The position numbers and the translations under genes are program-made. This document shows positions 8,703 through 16,777 of a stretch of DNA of 64,000 nucleotides, one piece after another (position 1 is the first letter of the stretch; the number at the start of each line of letters is the position of its first letter). The notes beneath the pieces are model-generated. The model searched no databases, was not told the DNA's origin, and saw only the letters and a list, made by a program, of their open reading frames with translations. The DNA lies in the NCBI RefSeq assembly GCF_900120005.1, contig NZ_LT635451.1, positions 186,001 to 250,000 of the forward strand. Reading direction: 5' to 3'. This DNA is from Holdemania sp. Marseille-P2844. GTDB taxonomy: Bacteria; Bacillota_I; Bacilli_A; Erysipelotrichales; Erysipelotrichaceae.

Positions 8703-9663
8703 GAAAATCAGTGAGTTTAAGGAAGGTGAAAGCCTGACGCTGCCGCTTTTGCTTGTGCAGGTCACCAAGGGCGTGACGAGCAATGGTTCGCCTTATCTGT
8801 CTTTGACGCTGCAGGATAAATCCGGGACGATCGAAGGCAAGATCTGGGATGTGAAGGAAGAACAGGCGGCTGCCTGCGTGCCGGGACGGGTCGGCGAGGT
8901 CAGCTGCGAGGTGCTGCGGTACCGGAATTCACTGCAGCTGCGCGTGCACCGGCTGACGCCGATGGATCAGCAGAGTATTGAATTAAGCGATTATGTTATC
9001 GCTTCGGATATTCCCAAGGAGCTGTTGCAGCAGAAGATTCAGGACGCGATCAGCTCGCTGTCCAATCCGGTCTATAAGGGGATTGTCAGCGCATTGTTCG
9101 CGGAATACGACAAGCCGTTCTTCGATTATCCGGCGGCGGCGAAGAACCATCACAACTTCGTCGGCGGCCTGGCGGTGCATGTCACCGGGATGGTCGATCT
9201 GGCGAATGAGATCGTCAAGCTCTATCCGCTGCTGGATCGGGATTTGTTGGTCAGCGGCGTGCTGGTTCATGATCTGGGCAAGCTGACGGAACTGTCCGGC
9301 CCGGTCATGACGGAATATACGCTGGAGGGCAAGCTGATCGGGCATATCTCGATCATGCAGGCGAAGATTATGGAAGTCGCCGTTCAGCTGGGCTACGAAA
9401 AGAGCGAGGAAGCGATTTTACTGCGGCACATGGTCTTGTCGCACCATGGTCAGCTGGAATTTGGTTCGCCGGTCATGCCGATGGTCGCGGAGGCGGAAGT
9501 GCTGCATCTGATCGACAATCTGGACGCGCGCATGAACACACTGGATAAGGCGTACGCGCAAACGGAGCCGGGCAGCTTCACATCGCGTCTGTTCCCGATG
9601 GAAAACCGGGCGTTTTACAAGCCGAAATCGAAAAAGAATGAAAAACAGGATGAAGTGGATTGA
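8695..9663 (+). CDS. yhaM: 3'-5' exoribonuclease YhaM-like (OB-fold plus HD domain)
   Basis: About 322 residues. An N-terminal OB-fold nucleic-acid-binding domain (LTLQDKSGTIEGKIWDV near residue 40) precedes an HD phosphohydrolase domain with its metal ligands (HHNFVGGLAVH, VHDLGKL). This is the YhaM architecture, a Mn2+-dependent exoribonuclease that trims RNA and single-stranded DNA in Firmicutes. The start at 8695 is chosen because GGAG at 8684-8687 is 7 bases upstream; this start lies inside the last codons of the RecX-fusion gene, so the two are probably translationally coupled. YhaM-like nucleases are often found near DNA-processing genes, which fits the RecX half of the upstream protein. 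Confidence 0.85.
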   Translation: MNKKISEFKEGESLTLPLLLVQVTKGVTSNGSPYLSLTLQDKSGTIEGKIWDVKEEQAAACVPGRVGEVSCEVLRYRNSLQLRVHRLTPMDQQSIELSDYVIASDIPKELLQQKIQDAISSLSNPVYKGIVSALFAEYDKPFFDYPAAAKNHHNFVGGLAVHVTGMVDLANEIVKLYPLLDRDLLVSGVLVHDLGKLTELSGPVMTEYTLEGKLIGHISIMQAKIMEVAVQLGYEKSEEAILLRHMVLSHHGQLEFGSPVMPMVAEAEVLHLIDNLDARMNTLDKAYAQTEPGSFTSRLFPMENRAFYKPKSKKNEKQDEVD

Positions 9664-9713
9664 GGCCACAGATTTCGGAAAGCTGAGAGGCATTATAAAA
9701 TAAATATCTGATC

Positions 9714-9982
9714 ATGAATGAGGTGCTGGATAATACCGTCGAAGTCAGCTTGTTTTCGTCACCGGATGGGTTTATGAAATTTATGTATCGTATGCGGGCA
9801 TGGATGGGATTGTCTATGTGAATGAAGCGGACGCGTATCTGCGGCGGGAGGAAATCAAACGAGTCCTGGCTGAGGACTATCATAAGAATAAAAAACCGTC
9901 AAATGAGTTTATTGTGGAATTCGAAAATAAATACGAACTGAAAATTTCGTCTGATCTTTATTTTGACGGTTCCGCTTTGTGA
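9714..9982 (+). pseudogene. Small hypothetical gene broken by a one-base frameshift
   Basis: An ATG at 9714 opens 18 codons ending SLFSSPDG. In the next frame, from base 9770, the sequence continues VYEIYVSYAGMDGIVYVNEA and on to a stop at 9982. Adding one G to the GGG run at 9768-9770 would join the two into a protein of about 89 residues. No good ribosome-binding site is seen upstream. The family is not recognised. It could be a decayed gene or a base-call error in a homopolymer. Confidence 0.45.
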
Positions 9983-9994
9983 AATGAAGACTGA

Positions 9995-10026
9995 AGAGAA
10001 TCTTGCGGGATTCTCTTTTCTTTTTT
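9995..10026 (+). terminator. Intrinsic terminator
   Basis: AGAGAATC-TTGCGG-GATTCTCT, a perfect 8-bp stem, is followed by a T-rich tract. Confidence 0.75.
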
Positions 10027-10037
10027 GTACACTCTAT

Positions 10038-10043
10038 TATAAT
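10038..10043 (+). promoter_or_regulatory. -10 box for the CpsB-like phosphatase gene
   Basis: A perfect TATAAT 38 bases before the start codon. No convincing -35 box is visible; the expected position is taken up by the T tract of the preceding terminator. Confidence 0.4.
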
Positions 10044-10080
10044 AAGGATAGCGATTGCGGACAGAGGAGGAAAAAATGGA

Positions 10081-10821
10081 ATGATTGATATTCATTGTCA
10101 TGTGTTGTGGGGCGTCGACGACGCGTCGCAGGATCGGGAAACAACGAAGAAGATGCTGCAAATTGCGGTAGAGGATGGAATTGAGGCGATCTTGTGTACG
10201 CCGCACAGTCTTCCTTATTATAAATATGAAAACGACGCTCAAACGCTGGCGGCGCCGTTTGCGGCGCTGCAGGAGCTGATCGCCGAAGAAAACTGGCCGA
10301 TTGAAACGGCGCTGGGCTGCGAGTTCTTTTTGACCGATGCGTCGCTGGAATGGATCCGCAGCGGTCGGGCGCTGACGCTGAACGGTTCGCGGCGGCTGTT
10401 GATCGAATTTCCCTGGTATCAGAAGGTCCATCTGGGCAGCAGCGAAACCGAGCTGTTAAAGCAGGTGTTGGATGCGGGCTATGAGGTGATCATCGCGCAT
10501 CCGGAACGGTATAAGAGCGTGCAGGAGGATTTCTCTACGCTGAAGCGATGGCGGGCTATGGGCTGCGATTTTCAGGTCAACCGGACTTCGCTGATTCTCA
10601 ACGACGATAAGGAACAATGCGCGCTGGCCTGGCGGATGGTAGAGGAAGGCTATTGCGACGCCGTCGGCACTGACGCGCATCATTGCTGGGGCAAGCGGGT
10701 GATCAAGCTGAGCGATGTTCAGGCCGAGATTGAACGGCGGACAGACCGGGATACTGCTCTGTTGCTGTGCCATGAAAACGGGCGGCGGCTGATCACGGGT
10801 GACGCCTTGATCCATCGCTGA
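10081..10821 (+). CDS. CpsB/CapC-type PHP-fold tyrosine-protein phosphatase
   Basis: A 246-residue PHP-superfamily metallophosphatase related to CpsB/YwqE. The metal-binding motifs are visible in order: DIHCHVLWGVDD at residue 3, CTPHS near 40, GCEFF near 80, AHPERY near 140, and DAHH near 199. Enzymes of this type dephosphorylate bacterial tyrosine kinases that control capsule or exopolysaccharide synthesis. No BY-kinase or capsule genes lie nearby in the window, so the partner is unknown. The start at 10081 is preferred because GGAGG (10066-10070) lies 10 bases upstream and MIDIHCH is the canonical N-terminus. Confidence 0.85.
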   Translation: MIDIHCHVLWGVDDASQDRETTKKMLQIAVEDGIEAILCTPHSLPYYKYENDAQTLAAPFAALQELIAEENWPIETALGCEFFLTDASLEWIRSGRALTLNGSRRLLIEFPWYQKVHLGSSETELLKQVLDAGYEVIIAHPERYKSVQEDFSTLKRWRAMGCDFQVNRTSLILNDDKEQCALAWRMVEEGYCDAVGTDAHHCWGKRVIKLSDVQAEIERRTDRDTALLLCHENGRRLITGDALIHR

Positions 10822-10917
10822 GGTGAAAATCATCAGGAAAGGAATAGGACAATTTGACCGGCGTGAAAGCAGAACAACCAAGATCCGGGGCCAAATGAAA
10901 GGGAAAGGGGAAGGAAA

Positions 10918-11293
10918 ATGAGTAAAAATATCATCGATCAGCTCTATCGTTTTGAAGGTCAGCCGGAGGCTTCATTTGCGGAAACCTTCGTCAGACAAGT
11001 CAAGGCTTTTAGCGGGGATGTCGTTGTTTTCGTGACAGCAGGCGGGTGATACCGAGGTACAGATAATCACAGCTGAGCGCTATTATGCGCGGGTGAATTC
11101 AGCAACGGGCGTGACGATCACCTTGGTGATTCGAGAAAGGGAGATCACGGCTTATGTTGCGGTTGTGGCCGGCGGCGAAGGACCGTTCAATATCAGCTGG
11201 GGCAACTATGAAAATTATTTGAAAAAGGTGGAGAAGCTTTTGCTTTCGTATGCTTTCAAGCGGATCCCGGGCGCGATCAGCGTTCGTCCTTAA
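10918..11293 (+). pseudogene. DUF6054-like small protein gene, frameshifted
   Basis: An ATG at 10918 (after AAGGGGAAGG) encodes 43 residues ending VVVFVTAGG and then TGA. In the next frame the protein continues without a break from about base 11045 (GDTEVQIITAERYYARVN) to AISVRP at 11293. Removing one G from the GGG at 11044-11046 restores a single protein of about 125 residues. The second half, including TLVIREREITAYVAVVAGG and SWGNYENYL, resembles the DUF6054 family as I recall it. Its function is unknown. True pseudogene and sequence error cannot be separated from this window. Confidence 0.6.
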
Positions 11294-11376
11294 ATCATTT
11301 CAGAAAAAAGTTCATCCTGCGGGATAAGGATACGCCAGGGATAAAAATGCTCCATAAACAAGTGCTTTTTTGATTG

Positions 11377-11405
11377 TTGACAAGGGAGGAATTTATGAGT
11401 ATACT
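11377..11405 (+). promoter_or_regulatory. Strong promoter of the PyrR-controlled transporter
   Basis: TTGACA (11377-11382), a 17-base spacer, and TATACT (11400-11405). Transcription would start near 11412, at the beginning of the attenuator structure. Confidence 0.85.
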
Positions 11406-11414
11406 TTTTGCAGT

Positions 11415-11509
11415 GATCCTTTAAGAGAGTCCCGTGAGGCTGCTCAAGGAAGATGAATACGTTTCGCCTGTTCATTTACTCCTGATCTTAAAGGGTCAGG
11501 AGTATTTTT
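11415..11509 (+). promoter_or_regulatory. PyrR-type pyrimidine attenuator (binding loop, antiterminator, terminator)
   Basis: The leader contains AGTCCCGTGAGGCT (11428-11441), matching the PyrR binding-loop core ARUCCNGNGAGGYU. It sits in a hairpin closed by CCTT/AAGG and GAG/CTC. Downstream is an intrinsic terminator: TACTCCTGA (11477-11485), TCAGGAGTA (11496-11504), then T's to 11509. The 5' segment GATCCTTTAAGA (11415-11426) can pair with TCTTAAAGGGTC (11486-11497), which overlaps the terminator loop and its 3' arm. The two structures are therefore mutually exclusive, as in Bacillus pyr attenuators. In the known mechanism, UMP-bound PyrR stabilises the binding loop, frees the terminator and shuts off the downstream gene. 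Confidence 0.88.
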
Positions 11510-11525
11510 ATGAAAGGGGAACTGT

Positions 11526-12881
11526 ATGAAAAAAACAGAGAAAAAAGGCAATCATCTTGCCGTCAAAATGGCGATCGCGATGGTTCTGGGGCTGATCTGC
11601 GGCCTGGCCATGCTGATGCTTCGTGAAAATCTCTTGACCTCGGGCCAGACCCAGACCTGGGTGGCTATCAACAATCTATTATTCCAGGATATTACGGCGG
11701 AGGCCGGCAAGAATGCGATCGGTTTGTTCTACATCGTCGGTCAGCTGTTTGTCAACGCACTGCAGGTCATCATCGTACCGATGATTTTCTGTTCGATTGC
11801 GTTGGCGATCTGTCAGATTACGGATACGCGCAAGCTGGGGCGGATTTCCAGCAAGACGCTGGGGACTTTCTTACTGACGACCGTGGTGGCGTTGGTGATC
11901 GCCGGCGCTGTCGGTCTTACCGTTTATGCGACCGGGGCTTTCAATGCGGTGGAAGTCAGCGGCTTGAATGTTTCGACGGGGTCCAGCGGAAGCAATCCGC
12001 TGTCAATCTTGTTGTCGATCGTCCCGAACAACATGACCAGCGCGTTCTCAACCAACGGACAGGTGCTGGCGGTGGTGTTCTTAGCGGTAGCGACGGGGTT
12101 GGGCATCAACGCCCTGGGTTCCAAGGTAACCGTTTTAAAGAAGCTGCTGCAGGAGATCAGCGATATCATCACAGTTTGCTTAAGCTATGTGATCAATAAA
12201 TTTGGTCCGCTGGCAATCTTCGTTCTTTTGACCCGGACGTTTGCAATCTACGGCGTCGATCATCTGAAGCCGGCGCTGGCCTATGTCGTGACGACGGTGC
12301 TGCTTCTGCTGGCCTTCCTGATCGTCGGCTATGCGATCTTTGTGGCGGTCTTGGGCCGGATCAATCCGATTCCGTTCGTTAAGAAGATTGCGAAAGTTGC
12401 GGTGTTCGGTTTCTCTACTTCCTCCAGTGCGGCAACGCTGCCGCTGAACCGCAAGACGGTAACGGAAGAACTGGGCGTCAGTGATGAAATTGCATCGTTC
12501 ACGCTGCCGTTAGGCATGACGGTCAACATGGACGGAACGGCGATCATGCAGGTCATTGCCGCGATCTTCGTCGCGGCCTCCTCCGGCTATTCTGTGACGG
12601 TTTCCAGCATTGCGATCATTGCGATCCTGGCGCTGATCGCTTCGATCGGCACACCGGCGGCTCCGGGGGCTGGAGCGGTCATCCTGTTCACAATTTTGAC
12701 GGGGATGGGTTATACCAATGACGCGGCGTTGCTGGCATATTCGCTGATCCTGGCGATCAACCGGCCGATTGAAATGCTGGTTACTTCGCTGAACGTCGTC
12801 GGGGATGCTGCAACGTCGGTCATCGTCGCCCGCAGCGAGAAAATGCTGGATGAAAAGCAGTACAATGCCGAACAAAATTAG
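11526..12881 (+). CDS. DAACS-family dicarboxylate/amino acid:cation symporter, PyrR-controlled
   Basis: A 451-residue membrane transporter of the GltP/DctA family (SLC1 fold). It has the serine-rich hairpin FGFSTSSSAATLPLNRKT near residue 297, the signature TVNMDGTAIMQ near 330, and the second re-entrant loop IGTPAAPGAGAVILF near 369. Members import glutamate, aspartate, C4-dicarboxylates or serine with Na+ or H+; enterobacterial DctA also carries orotate. The gene is monocistronic and sits directly behind a PyrR-type attenuator, so its expression should rise when UMP is low. This suggests uptake of a pyrimidine precursor such as orotate or aspartate. The ribosome-binding site AGGGG lies 6 bases before the ATG. 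The family is certain; the substrate is inference. Confidence 0.9.
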   Translation: MKKTEKKGNHLAVKMAIAMVLGLICGLAMLMLRENLLTSGQTQTWVAINNLLFQDITAEAGKNAIGLFYIVGQLFVNALQVIIVPMIFCSIALAICQITDTRKLGRISSKTLGTFLLTTVVALVIAGAVGLTVYATGAFNAVEVSGLNVSTGSSGSNPLSILLSIVPNNMTSAFSTNGQVLAVVFLAVATGLGINALGSKVTVLKKLLQEISDIITVCLSYVINKFGPLAIFVLLTRTFAIYGVDHLKPALAYVVTTVLLLLAFLIVGYAIFVAVLGRINPIPFVKKIAKVAVFGFSTSSSAATLPLNRKTVTEELGVSDEIASFTLPLGMTVNMDGTAIMQVIAAIFVAASSGYSVTVSSIAIIAILALIASIGTPAAPGAGAVILFTILTGMGYTNDAALLAYSLILAINRPIEMLVTSLNVVGDAATSVIVARSEKMLDEKQYNAEQN

Positions 12882-12898
12882 AGTGTGAAAAGAGTTGG

Positions 12899-12929
12899 CC
12901 AGAAGCTGAAAAATGCTTCTGGTTTTTTT
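12899..12929 (+). terminator. Terminator after the symporter gene
   Basis: CCAGAAGC...GCTTCTGG, a perfect 8-bp stem with an 8-base loop, followed by seven T's. Confidence 0.9.
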
Positions 12930-12940
12930 CATATTTGTTC

Positions 12941-12969
12941 GTGACAAACGGAAATTTCAGTGCTATTCT
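12941..12969 (+). promoter_or_regulatory. Promoter of the second MATE gene
   Basis: GTGACA (12941-12946), a 17-base spacer, and TATTCT (12964-12969), 29 bases before the ATG. Confidence 0.55.
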
Positions 12970-12998
12970 AGTATTCAGTTTAAGGGGGAGCATTACTG

Positions 12999-14387
12999 AT
13001 GAGAAAGCATCAACATCCGACAGTCAATGAGATTACGGAAGGGGTTATTTGGAAACAGCTGCTGTTGTTTTTCTTTCCGATTATGCTGGGAACGTTCTTT
13101 CAGCAGTTATACAACACGGTCGACGCGATTATCGTCGGTCAGTTTGTCGGCAAGGAGGCGCTGGCGGCGGTTGGGGGCGCGACGGGGACTTTGATCAATC
13201 TGCTGGTCGGCTTTTTTGTCGGCTTGTCTTCGGGCGCGACGGTCATTATTTCACAGTATTATGGCGCGCGAAAGGTGGAGCAGTCAAGCGACGCCGTGCA
13301 CACGGCGGTGGCGATGTCGTTGATCGGCGGGGCGATCATGATGGTGATTGGGATCTTCGGCGCACCGGTGGCGTTAAGGGCGATGGGGACGCCGGAGAAC
13401 ATTATGAATTATTCATTGATTTATATGATTGTCTACTTCGTCGGCTTGATTCCGAATTTGATGTACAATGTCGGGTCCGGTATTCTGCGGGCTGTCGGAG
13501 ATTCCAAGCGGCCGATGTACTTTCTGATTGTCTGCTGCCTGGCCAACGTGGTTCTGGATCTGCTTTTTGTCCTGGTCTTCCAATGGGGTGTCTTCGGTGC
13601 GGCGGCGGCTACCTGTCTGGCGCAGTTTATCAGCGGCGGACTTGTCTATCTGAGCTTATCTCAGGCTGAGGATGACCGTTACCGGCTGATCCGCAAGCGA
13701 ATTCGGCTGCATGGCGAATTGTTGAAGGAAATCGTCGTAATCGGGATCCCGGCTGGGCTGCAGTCGGTCATGTATTCGGTATCGAATATTGTGATTCAGG
13801 CCAGCGTGAATACGTTTGGCACGGACACGATTGCGGCGTATACGGCGTATGGGAAGATCGATGGGATCTTCTGGATGATCATGGGGGCTTTCGGCGTGGC
13901 GATCACGACGTTTGTCGGACAGAATTTCGGCGCGCGTAAAATCGACAGGATTCACAAGAGCGTCAGGGTGTGCCTGGCGATGGCATTTGGCACAGCATTG
14001 GGAATGAGTGGGATCTTGATGGTGACCAGTCGCTGGATCTATCATTTGTTTACGCAGGACGCGGCGGTGATTGAGGTGGGGATGCAGATGTTGTTGTATC
14101 TGGCTCCCTATTATTTCACTTATGTGTGTATTGAGGTGCTGTCAGGGGTGGTGCGCGGCACAGGAGATTCTGTAATTCCGATGATCATGACCTGCATGGG
14201 GGTATGTGTATTGCGCGTCGTCTGGATCTGGATCGCCGTTCCGCTGAATCCTACAATTGAGAATGTTTTGTTCAGCTATCCGTTGACGTGGAGTCTGACT
14301 TCGATCCTGTTTGTGCTGTATTATCTGCAGGGTGGCTGGTTAAAGCGCAGGTTGAAAAAAGAAGAGAGAAAAGGGCTTCAAAATTGA
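12999..14387 (+). CDS. MATE-family multidrug/toxin efflux transporter
   Basis: A 462-residue, about 12-helix MATE exporter of normal length. It has the family N-terminus (KQLLLFFFPIMLGTFFQQLY, NTVDAIIVGQFVG) and the mid-protein repeat GIPAGLQSVMYSVSNIVIQA that begins the second six-helix half. These proteins expel cationic drugs, dyes or metabolites using ion gradients. It has its own promoter and is transcribed alone; a hairpin about 90 bases downstream may terminate it. It belongs to the same family as the partial gene at the left end, but the two are not an obvious recent duplication. The substrate is unknown. Confidence 0.92.
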   Translation: MRKHQHPTVNEITEGVIWKQLLLFFFPIMLGTFFQQLYNTVDAIIVGQFVGKEALAAVGGATGTLINLLVGFFVGLSSGATVIISQYYGARKVEQSSDAVHTAVAMSLIGGAIMMVIGIFGAPVALRAMGTPENIMNYSLIYMIVYFVGLIPNLMYNVGSGILRAVGDSKRPMYFLIVCCLANVVLDLLFVLVFQWGVFGAAAATCLAQFISGGLVYLSLSQAEDDRYRLIRKRIRLHGELLKEIVVIGIPAGLQSVMYSVSNIVIQASVNTFGTDTIAAYTAYGKIDGIFWMIMGAFGVAITTFVGQNFGARKIDRIHKSVRVCLAMAFGTALGMSGILMVTSRWIYHLFTQDAAVIEVGMQMLLYLAPYYFTYVCIEVLSGVVRGTGDSVIPMIMTCMGVCVLRVVWIWIAVPLNPTIENVLFSYPLTWSLTSILFVLYYLQGGWLKRRLKKEERKGLQN

Positions 14388-14474
14388 TTTGTTTATTCTT
14401 TTAAACAGTTTATAAGATTCGTCAGGATGTAAGCCAAGTTAGATTTTCTTGAGTTATAAAACTGTATAAATAAG

Positions 14475-14505
14475 AAAATCGAAGGTAAAAATTCTTCGAT
14501 TTTTT
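14475..14505 (+). terminator. Hairpin terminator bounding the AT-rich island
   Basis: AAAATCGAAG...CTTCGATTTT, a 10-bp stem with a 9-base loop and T's on the 3' side. The A-rich 5' side could also terminate minus-strand transcripts. Confidence 0.65.
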
Positions 14506-14590
14506 ATAATTTTTAGTGAACGTTCAGGACAAAAAACAGGTAATTCATTACATTTTAAGTGTTGAAACTGGAACTTTACTTACACTTTCA

Positions 14591-14619
14591 TTGACATTCA
14601 CACGATCTACTTTTATAAT
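14591..14619 (+). promoter_or_regulatory. Perfect-consensus promoter at the start of the AT-rich island
   Basis: TTGACA (14591-14596), exactly 17 bases, then TATAAT (14614-14619). It points toward the interrupted membrane-protein gene, about 190 bases downstream. The leader contains AGGAGG (14746-14751), but no ATG follows at a normal distance. Confidence 0.8.
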
Positions 14620-14808
14620 GTCTAATGTAAGAAGATAGGGTAATTATTTTCATTATAAATAAAATCGATCAGCGTGTCAATGCTTACAGACGTGATTACT
14701 AAGCATTATCCTGGTTGTAATGGTTTCTAGTATTCATATTATATTAGGAGGAATTGTATATTTTAAAATTCTCTGTATATGAGTTTATAAAAATATACTA
14801 AAGAAAGT

Positions 14809-15318
14809 ATGTTGTTAAAATTTTTTATTGAAAAATTTCCTTTAGTATTTAAAAAAACTGATACTAAATTCAGTGTATCTGTCTTTGAATTTTTGATAAT
14901 TATTTATTTTGTTTTATTTATCTATGAACAATCTAATACGTATAAAATCATGTATGATTTTATTTTGATTTTAATTATATCTATATGGTTTGGAGTGGCT
15001 AAAAATTTTTATAATAGAATTAAAAAATTAAAATATATCTACAATGAAAATTCTGATTATAATAATCTATATAAAAAATATAATAGTTCACTATTTAACT
15101 GGAATTTAAGCAGGTTTTTTTTCATAATTATTTGGATATTTAACATTGGCTTTGTTTGTTATACAGTTGAAAGTTTAGGTTTAATTCCTAATTCTTTTAG
15201 CTCAAAAATTCTATTTAGTATAACTTTAATATTAAATGGTTCTAGTTATTATGGTTGTATCTTACATGCTTGCTTTCTGGCAAAACTTTCTTCACTAAAA
15301 TGGCTCTTTCAAAAATAG
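14809..15318 (+). pseudogene. N-terminal part of an AT-rich membrane protein cut by an ISL3-type element
   Basis: 169 codons with strong A/T bias (Ile, Phe, Lys, Asn, Tyr), far from the roughly 50% GC neighbours. Four hydrophobic segments are visible (for example LIIIYFVLFIYEQ and FFIIIWIFNIGFVCY). Its TAG stop is created by the first base of the insertion sequence, so the gene is probably truncated rather than naturally short. The other half appears to lie beyond the element at 16778-17295. The start has only a poor ribosome-binding site (AAAGAAAG). The family is not recognised. The composition suggests horizontal transfer. Confidence 0.6.
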
Positions 15319-15355
15319 TGTTGGTGAGAGAAAAACCGAAACAAGAAAGACGCAG

Positions 15356-15383
15356 ATGAGTTCCAGAAATGGGACTCATTTTT
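15356..15383 (+). terminator. Hairpin just inside the left IS end
   Basis: ATGAGTTCC...GGGACTCAT with five T's. It is oriented to stop host transcription entering the element and touches the transposase stop codon. Confidence 0.55.
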
Positions 15384-16668
15384 AATTGAGAAAACGGCAG
15401 GGAACTAAGGTGTTAGAAATAAGTAAAATGCGGGTCTTAAATTGAATGAAAGAACGATAACCGAAAGCCAGGCGCTTGATGACCTTAATCAGATTATTCG
15501 TACCTTCAATCATGCCATTGGAAAATGAGTAAGTCAAGGCGTTGATCACTGCCTCTTTCCGTTCCACTAAGGACTGAATGGCAGTATTCATGGGCTTGGA
15601 GATCAAAGGATCAGGATTCAGACAAGCTTGGAGGAAGGCGTCAGGATCTTTCCGGTTGAGCGCGGTAAGGAGACTCTGATAGAGCTCATAAGTCGCCTTG
15701 AGCTCGGGATCCAGTTCAACTAAGAAGTGGACAAGGTCAATTTCGCGCATCAGAGATGGAAAGCAAACCCATTTTTTGAAGTCCTGATCATTCAGGTCAT
15801 CTTCAAATTTAAGAAGGAGTTTCCAATAGCGTTTGAGCTTATTGTAATGAGGCTTACTCTGATTCATGAAATTGACGCGGGTCTTATTGAGAGCGCGGCT
15901 GAGCAGCTGAACGATGTGGAAGCGGTCAAGAATGATCTTGGCGTGAGGGAAACAGTGGTGAACGACAGAGAAGTAAGGGGAATACATATCCATACAAACG
16001 GTTTTAACGGCTTCGCGGGCTTTCCTGGAATAGCTCATGAAATAGCGGATGAGAACGGGCATTCTGCGATCAGGAAGGATATTGAGAATCTGACCGGATT
16101 CCGCGTTAAGAAAGAGAAAAGACATTGAAGCATCAACCCCTTTGACAGAGCGAAACTCGTCAAAACAGAGATGAGGGGGAAGAAAATTCCGCTGGACTTT
16201 AAAATCCTGATAGAGCTGTTGAAGAAGGGAATTCACCGTAGCATGAGAAACAGAGTGACGGAAAGCGATATCTTTTTCAGAAGTCTTCATCTTGGCGTCG
16301 AGGGCAATGGAGAGACGAGTGTTATTGGAAATGAAACAATGAGGGAGAACGATGGAAGTCGAAGCCGTAAAAGTATGGCCGCAATGTTTACAAAGGAAGC
16401 GTTGTTTTTTGAGGCGGAGATAAGCGGGGCGGCGGGAAACGGAAGGCAGGGTGATGAGGGAGGATTTCGTACCATGTTTGATGATAGCCGAGCCGGGGTT
16501 GGAGGACCCGCAGAGAGGACAGGAAGAGGGAGGGTCATAAGAAAGCGAGCCGGAAAAGACAAGGGAGTCAACACCACGAATCGACTGAGAAGAGACACAA
16601 TCCTCAGAGAAATGAAGATGAGGGTCTTTTAAATTGAGAACAGATACGATAGAATGAGTAATGGACAT
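15382..16668 (-). CDS. ISL3-family transposase
   Basis: A 428-residue transposase. The N-terminal zinc-binding region has paired CxxC motifs (CPLCGSSNPG and CKHCGHTF), matching the zf-ISL3 domain. A helix-turn-helix region follows (SVSHATVNSLLQQLY). The DDE catalytic core has CFDEFRSVKG (first Asp/Glu region), CMDMYSPY (second Asp) and LDRFHIVQLL. A late Glu lies in SNGMIEGTNNLIKVIKR. The frame is intact and the length is normal, so the element may be active. AAAGGA lies 9 bases upstream of its ATG. Confidence 0.93.
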   Translation of the reverse strand: MSITHSIVSVLNLKDPHLHFSEDCVSSQSIRGVDSLVFSGSLSYDPPSSCPLCGSSNPGSAIIKHGTKSSLITLPSVSRRPAYLRLKKQRFLCKHCGHTFTASTSIVLPHCFISNNTRLSIALDAKMKTSEKDIAFRHSVSHATVNSLLQQLYQDFKVQRNFLPPHLCFDEFRSVKGVDASMSFLFLNAESGQILNILPDRRMPVLIRYFMSYSRKAREAVKTVCMDMYSPYFSVVHHCFPHAKIILDRFHIVQLLSRALNKTRVNFMNQSKPHYNKLKRYWKLLLKFEDDLNDQDFKKWVCFPSLMREIDLVHFLVELDPELKATYELYQSLLTALNRKDPDAFLQACLNPDPLISKPMNTAIQSLVERKEAVINALTYSFSNGMIEGTNNLIKVIKRLAFGYRSFIQFKTRILLISNTLVPCRFLN

Positions 16669-16777
16669 AGTGAGATTTCCTTTCTGTAATTTGTGGTGAT
16701 TTTATTGTAACGGAAATTCTTACCTATGTCTCTTTTTTTTATGCTCAAGAAAAAAAGGCGTTGGTTTCTACCAACAC

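Larger units (their letters stand above)
15318..16777 (-). mobile_element. ISL3-family insertion sequence, about 1.46 kb
   Basis: The ends form a short inverted repeat. The left end reads GTGTTGGTGAGA (from 15318), and the right end, read inward on the other strand, is GTGTTGGTAGAA (ending 16777). The element holds one transposase gene on the minus strand. The flanking octamers CAAAAATA (15310-15317) and CAAAATTT (16778-16785) agree at 6 of 8 positions. This would fit a decayed 8-bp target duplication, the size known for this family. The length fits ISL3 elements. The exact ends are inferred, not confirmed. Confidence 0.8.

Noticed and set aside
16726-16777. Start of the right-hand AT-rich ORF at 16726 as the true gene start
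   Set aside because: The first 17 codons lie within the right end of the insertion sequence, so they are not part of the original gene.
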